DNA from: Callipepla californica brunnescens
Taxonomy: Eukaryota > Chordata > Aves > Galliformes > Odontophoridae
NCBI GenBank assembly: GCA_023055505.1
Contig: JALIRH010000004.1
Span: 15,929,368-15,993,367, forward strand
DNA: 64,000 nucleotides
Reading direction: 5' to 3'
The position numbers and the translations under genes were made by a program. Below are positions 60,172 through 64,000 of the stretch, one piece after another. Within the stretch, counting starts at the first letter, position 1; every line of letters begins with the position of its first letter. Under the pieces are notes generated by a model. The model searched no databases. It saw only the letters and a program-made list of their open reading frames with translations, and was not told the origin of the DNA.

Positions 60172-63100
60172 TCTTTACTATCTTGGCTCCTGAAATCCTC
60201 TGGTCTGGCAACAATCTCTGCTTTTGCTTTTGTAACACTTCCCACTCTTCCTGTCTATGGCAAGAAGAAGCTTGGAAATGGGATTCCAGTATTCTCCATA
60301 GGCTAGGGGAAAGAGAGGGGAAATGCATCAACTATTAGGACTTAAGCATGACTTTTCAGCAGCCTTATCTTGGAGAGAGTCCGCGTGGGAACACAGGGGC
60401 CCCACTGGAGGAGAGCCACCATAGTGCTTTTCTCACAGTGATGACTGATGGTCTGATGGCTGGGGGAACTGCTCTGCCTCTTGAAGGTTATGGGGAATTA
60501 GTAGGGTTGTTTTTGTTTGCTTGTTTGTTTGTAATGTGTGATAACCTTGTCACCGAGGAGTTTTTCCTAGAAGCTCAGTTGTGAAAACAGTAACAGGTTA
60601 GTTTGTCTGCCTATTGCCAGTGCTCTTGTTTATACGACCTCTGCTAATTTTTGTGCCATTTGCAAGACAAGTATTATTAGTGCTGCCATGAAACCTCACT
60701 GTCACACAGTTTTTGAGCTAGGCAGAGAGGAACAGCAGCAGCTGGTGCTGTCCCCCAGCAGCAGAATATGCATGCAGGGGTCATGCAGCTGTGGTAGGTC
60801 CAACATCCATGGCAGCATCCCATGATGAATCCATGAGAATATGCATCTGCAGAGTGGAAGGCTCTGAGAGCTGCCCAGATGGAAACACCTTTTGTCAGAT
60901 GCAAAGCTTGTTGATTTCAGCCCCTTCGAAAGACACATTTCAGTGTATTGTCAGTTTTTTTGACAGTAGGTGTCAAGCAGGTTTTCTAACAAGCCTTTAT
61001 ATCTGCCCATTTTGTGAACATTGCATCTCTGTAATTTTATTCCAGTCAGCTAAAAGGAAATAAAAAACAAATTACATTCCATATTCCTTCTCCTTTATAC
61101 AGGAGTCATTGTGCTTTTCTCAGTGACATCTGGATTTTGTCTGTTCTGTCACCTCCTGGATTCCAAGTACCCGTGTGGCACTACCAGATTTTAGTGTTTC
61201 ACCTATCTGCATCCATTGTTTAAAAAGAGAGATTTCAATTCCCATTTGGAAGGGCTGCAGTAGATCAGCAGATGAATATGAACTCCAGTGCAGTGGTCAT
61301 CAAGCTGCAAATCTATACCAAAAGGAAGACAGCATACAAGATGGTTGTGTTCCTTTTCCATGGTCAGTGGAGAACCCATGCTACTGGTGGACACTGGGTC
61401 CAAAGCCCAGGCTCCCTGGCTCCATTTTGTGGGAGGAAGGGGCAAAGAACTGGAGGAGCCATAAGTCTGAATTTTGTCCAGGGCTTCTTCACTGCTCCCA
61501 CCGACAGTGCCCCAAGTGCTAATTATAGACTTCTCATTCTGCTTTGGTCAGGGCAAATGACAAAGTGGGGTGAAACCCAAAATAAGCAGCCCTCAGAATA
61601 GTTCTCTCCACCTCTTCCTGCTAATGGCATCGCTGAGCAAGACTGCTTGTTCCCCTTCAGACGGGCTCTCAGAGGTTATTTTAATCCATTTCTAGTTACA
61701 AATAGCATTTATCAGAATAAGCATGGGCTGGTTGCCAGCTCCTTTAGATTTTTGATTGCCCAGAGGGGAAAGTCTCTGAAAAATAACTGACTGTGCTCCT
61801 ACTGCATGTTCCCCCCCCACCCCGGGAGACTCTGGGGGACATAATAAGGAAACATTCCTCTGATGGAGCAGAGCTCAGGAGCCAGGCTTTGCTTACAGCC
61901 AATGATTTCCCTGTCATCAGCACTTGTTCCCAGGAATCAGAGCTCTTGTTCCTGACACCAGTGTCAGTGTTTTCAGATTCAGCTTAGTAGTCATTAGGAG
62001 GCAAGAAGTGGGTTGGGAAAAAGGTTACAGAGCTACTCATTTGCAGGTCACTGGCAGGAGTGTGACCCTGGCTAGCTGGGTCCAAAAATCCTCGCTTGCA
62101 GCCGTCCCATGGCCATCCAGTGGTGTACAGTGCCTTTGCGGTCTTTGCTGAGTTCACAAACTGTTCGAAGGTTTGGAAAATATCGAGAGCTAATTGGCAT
62201 TCCCGAGAAGCAGCCATGGAGTGGGCCATGAAGATTGAATTCCCAGTTTCCCTGAAGGCATTCTGATAATGGGCAGCGTCTGGGCAGCTTGCCCTACTGC
62301 TTCAGCTCAATGCTCTGGCTCAGGCTCCAGGGCTGTGATCTTTCACCAGTACTAAATCAGTTTCAAAATATCCTAAGAGTTGTGTGTGGTGACCTACTGC
62401 CTGCTGGCCCTGTGCAGGTGACAGGCAAAGGAAAAGAGCTGATGGGAGGATGATGATACCACCAGAGATCCTGGGAAATAATGGAGGTTGGCACAGGAGA
62501 AATTAAGGAAAATACTAATACGTTTGCAATGTCTTTCTGTCCTGAACTATTTGCCAGAATGACTATGAAGACCACTTGGTCTGATCTTGACTTGTTGATA
62601 TCTCAGTACACAAGACAAGGCCTCCAAGATGCAGATCAAAAGGGCATTGTGAGCTAGCTTTGTGCAGAAGGCATATCAAGGGTGTGATATTTAATATGGA
62701 CCAACAGCATAACAGCAAGAAATTCTTGGCAATGTTGAGGGAGACTGTTGTACTCCAGGAATACAATGGTACTGCATGTTTTGCTCTTTCACCTGCTACC
62801 TGAGACCCAACTGTATGCTGCATTAGATGTGTTCATGCATAGAGAGAAACCAGCCTTCAAGCAGCCAGACTTTTCCCTATTGGCTGTGGGAAAGCCAAAA
62901 CAGAGGAAGGGACATGGGGCTGGAGGCGAGCAGCCAGCATGTTTGTAATTGTTCTGATCTGGAGGCTGACGGGGCAATCCACGTGCCTTCTGCTGGCTTT
63001 CGTCTGTGTGCCATCAGCATCTCATGACCTGGGCACTGCTGCCTGAAAAATGCCTGTAAATGTGTCCCACTGGTTGCATGACATCCTCTCAGTTCCAGCG

Positions 63101-64000
63101 GGGTGGTTAGGCTTGTAAGTGAAATATTTCACCTTATTTGTATGAGACTCCCAGCAAAAACTGAACGTCAGCCTCACTCCCCAGCTCCTGTCAGCTCTGC
63201 TTCTCTCGTTGTTCCCACAGATGTGTCTGGCAGTGGAGTGGGAAGCCTTCAGGCATTGCTGAGGGAAGAGTGCAGGCTGACTCACACTGGGGTGCTCCCG
63301 CTTGCTGCTTGAGCACTGATTTGTTTTTCGTGAGGCTGGAAGAGTTTTGCTCTGCTGCACGGCACCATGCTTGCCTTCCCTGCCTGCGCTCCCCACAGCG
63401 CTTCTGGATGGATCTTTAACAGAAAAATCCGATCTGCATCCTGAAAGTGGCTCTGCAGTGATGCTGCAGCTTCAAGTGGGAAGTGCTACCCAAGTAGCAT
63501 TTTGTCCTGGCATGGGACACAGCCATGCCACTCAAGGCAGCAGGACCGCACCCCCTGCTGGCCCCCCACCCAGCCCCAGCCTTGGGGACACCACCACCAA
63601 GATCCAACAAATAGCAGAGGGGAAGGCATCTCCTCATAGGCACAGCAGGGAGCTGGAGGGAGCAGAGGACACCCTTCTGCCCCAAGCTCTTGAACATGCT
63701 GTCCTGGCTGTAGGCACATCATAGAGGCTGGGGGCAAAGTTTGTTCTTTTCCTGCCAGCCCTGAGCTTCGCTTGGCGTTTGCTTTCCCACCCCCCTCCTC
63801 CTTCACCCTTTTGTGTAAGGTACTTGGACAGAGCACTGTTTTGGATGGGCTTCAAGAGACCTTTTAAGGCTGTGGAGTATTTGCTTTATAGCTGCAATTT
63901 ACTGGTAAAAGTTGCCTGAATTATGCAGGCTTCACACTGTGAAACAGGTTCAAGAGCCTCTATATTTAGTACAGTTCAAGACAAGTGCAAGGACTGCTGT

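Larger units (their letters stand above)
53206..64000. other. Intergenic region downstream of C11orf96
   Basis: About 10.8 kb with no recognised gene exon. I looked for ACCS and EXT2 segments and saw none. It holds CR1 fragments (55783-56250, 59134-59215), a GTT microsatellite, short direct repeats and a TATA/MEF2 motif pair at 59414-59450. Longer open frames, 54200-54787 (minus) and 59476-60081 (plus), are unassigned. AT-rich blocks flanked by GC-rich sequence at about 57470-57640 and 61660-61780 could be conserved elements. Confidence 0.65.

Noticed and set aside
53206..64000. ACCS or EXT2 exons expected from human gene order
   Set aside because: No recognisable PLP-aminotransferase or exostosin segment with splice sites was seen by eye; they are likely beyond the window or, for ACCS, absent.

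Overview
The window is bird genomic DNA, most likely from a galliform such as chicken. The evidence is intron-split vertebrate genes, several CR1 LINE copies including one with a recognisable avian 3' end, a Galluhop-like mariner deletion copy, and an endogenous-retrovirus LTR of a type widespread in chicken. No bacterial gene, operon, phage or CRISPR array is present. The three genes lie on the + strand in the order HSD17B12, ALKBH3, C11orf96, which is the order known from human chromosome 11p11.2.

Region 1 (1 to about 31,925): the 3' two thirds of HSD17B12, the ER very-long-chain 3-oxoacyl-CoA reductase. Eight coding exons (1433-30221) join in frame. They carry the NNVG motif, the catalytic Asn, Ser and YxxxK residues, and a C-terminal KxKxx ER-retrieval signal. 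The first roughly 93 residues lie upstream of the window. Introns hold a long CR1 copy (16273-17085), an ancient CR1 fragment (about 21570-22080), a solo LTR (about 28240-28880), long pyrimidine tracts and some candidate regulatory clusters.

Region 2 (about 31,960 to 47-48.3 kb): ALKBH3, a Fe(II)/2-oxoglutarate demethylase repairing 1-methyladenine and 3-methylcytosine in single-stranded nucleic acid. Its CpG-island promoter starts almost directly after the only canonical HSD17B12 poly(A) signal. Nine coding exons sum to 867 nt (288 aa), and all active-site residues fall at the human position plus two. Intron 1 is only 139 nt and joins in frame only if it uses a GC donor. A mariner deletion copy and a CR1 scrap lie in the large intron before exon 8.

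Region 3 (about 48.3-53.2 kb): an intergenic stretch with candidate upstream regulatory motifs, then a strong CpG island containing the single-exon C11orf96 homologue (120 aa). This gene has a TATA box, an EGR-like site, an AU-rich 3' UTR and a poly(A) signal.

Region 4 (53.2-64 kb): no recognisable gene exon. It holds two CR1 fragments, simple repeats and a TATA plus MEF2 motif pair ahead of an unassigned 201-codon ORF. ACCS and EXT2, the next genes in human, were looked for by eye and not seen.

The three genes are neighbours by conserved synteny, not a pathway. I see no convincing new biological system here. The most interesting points are the GC-AG ALKBH3 intron, the near-abutting HSD17B12/ALKBH3 junction, the TATA/MEF2 site at 59.4 kb and an RFX/MEF2 cluster at 18.6 kb.
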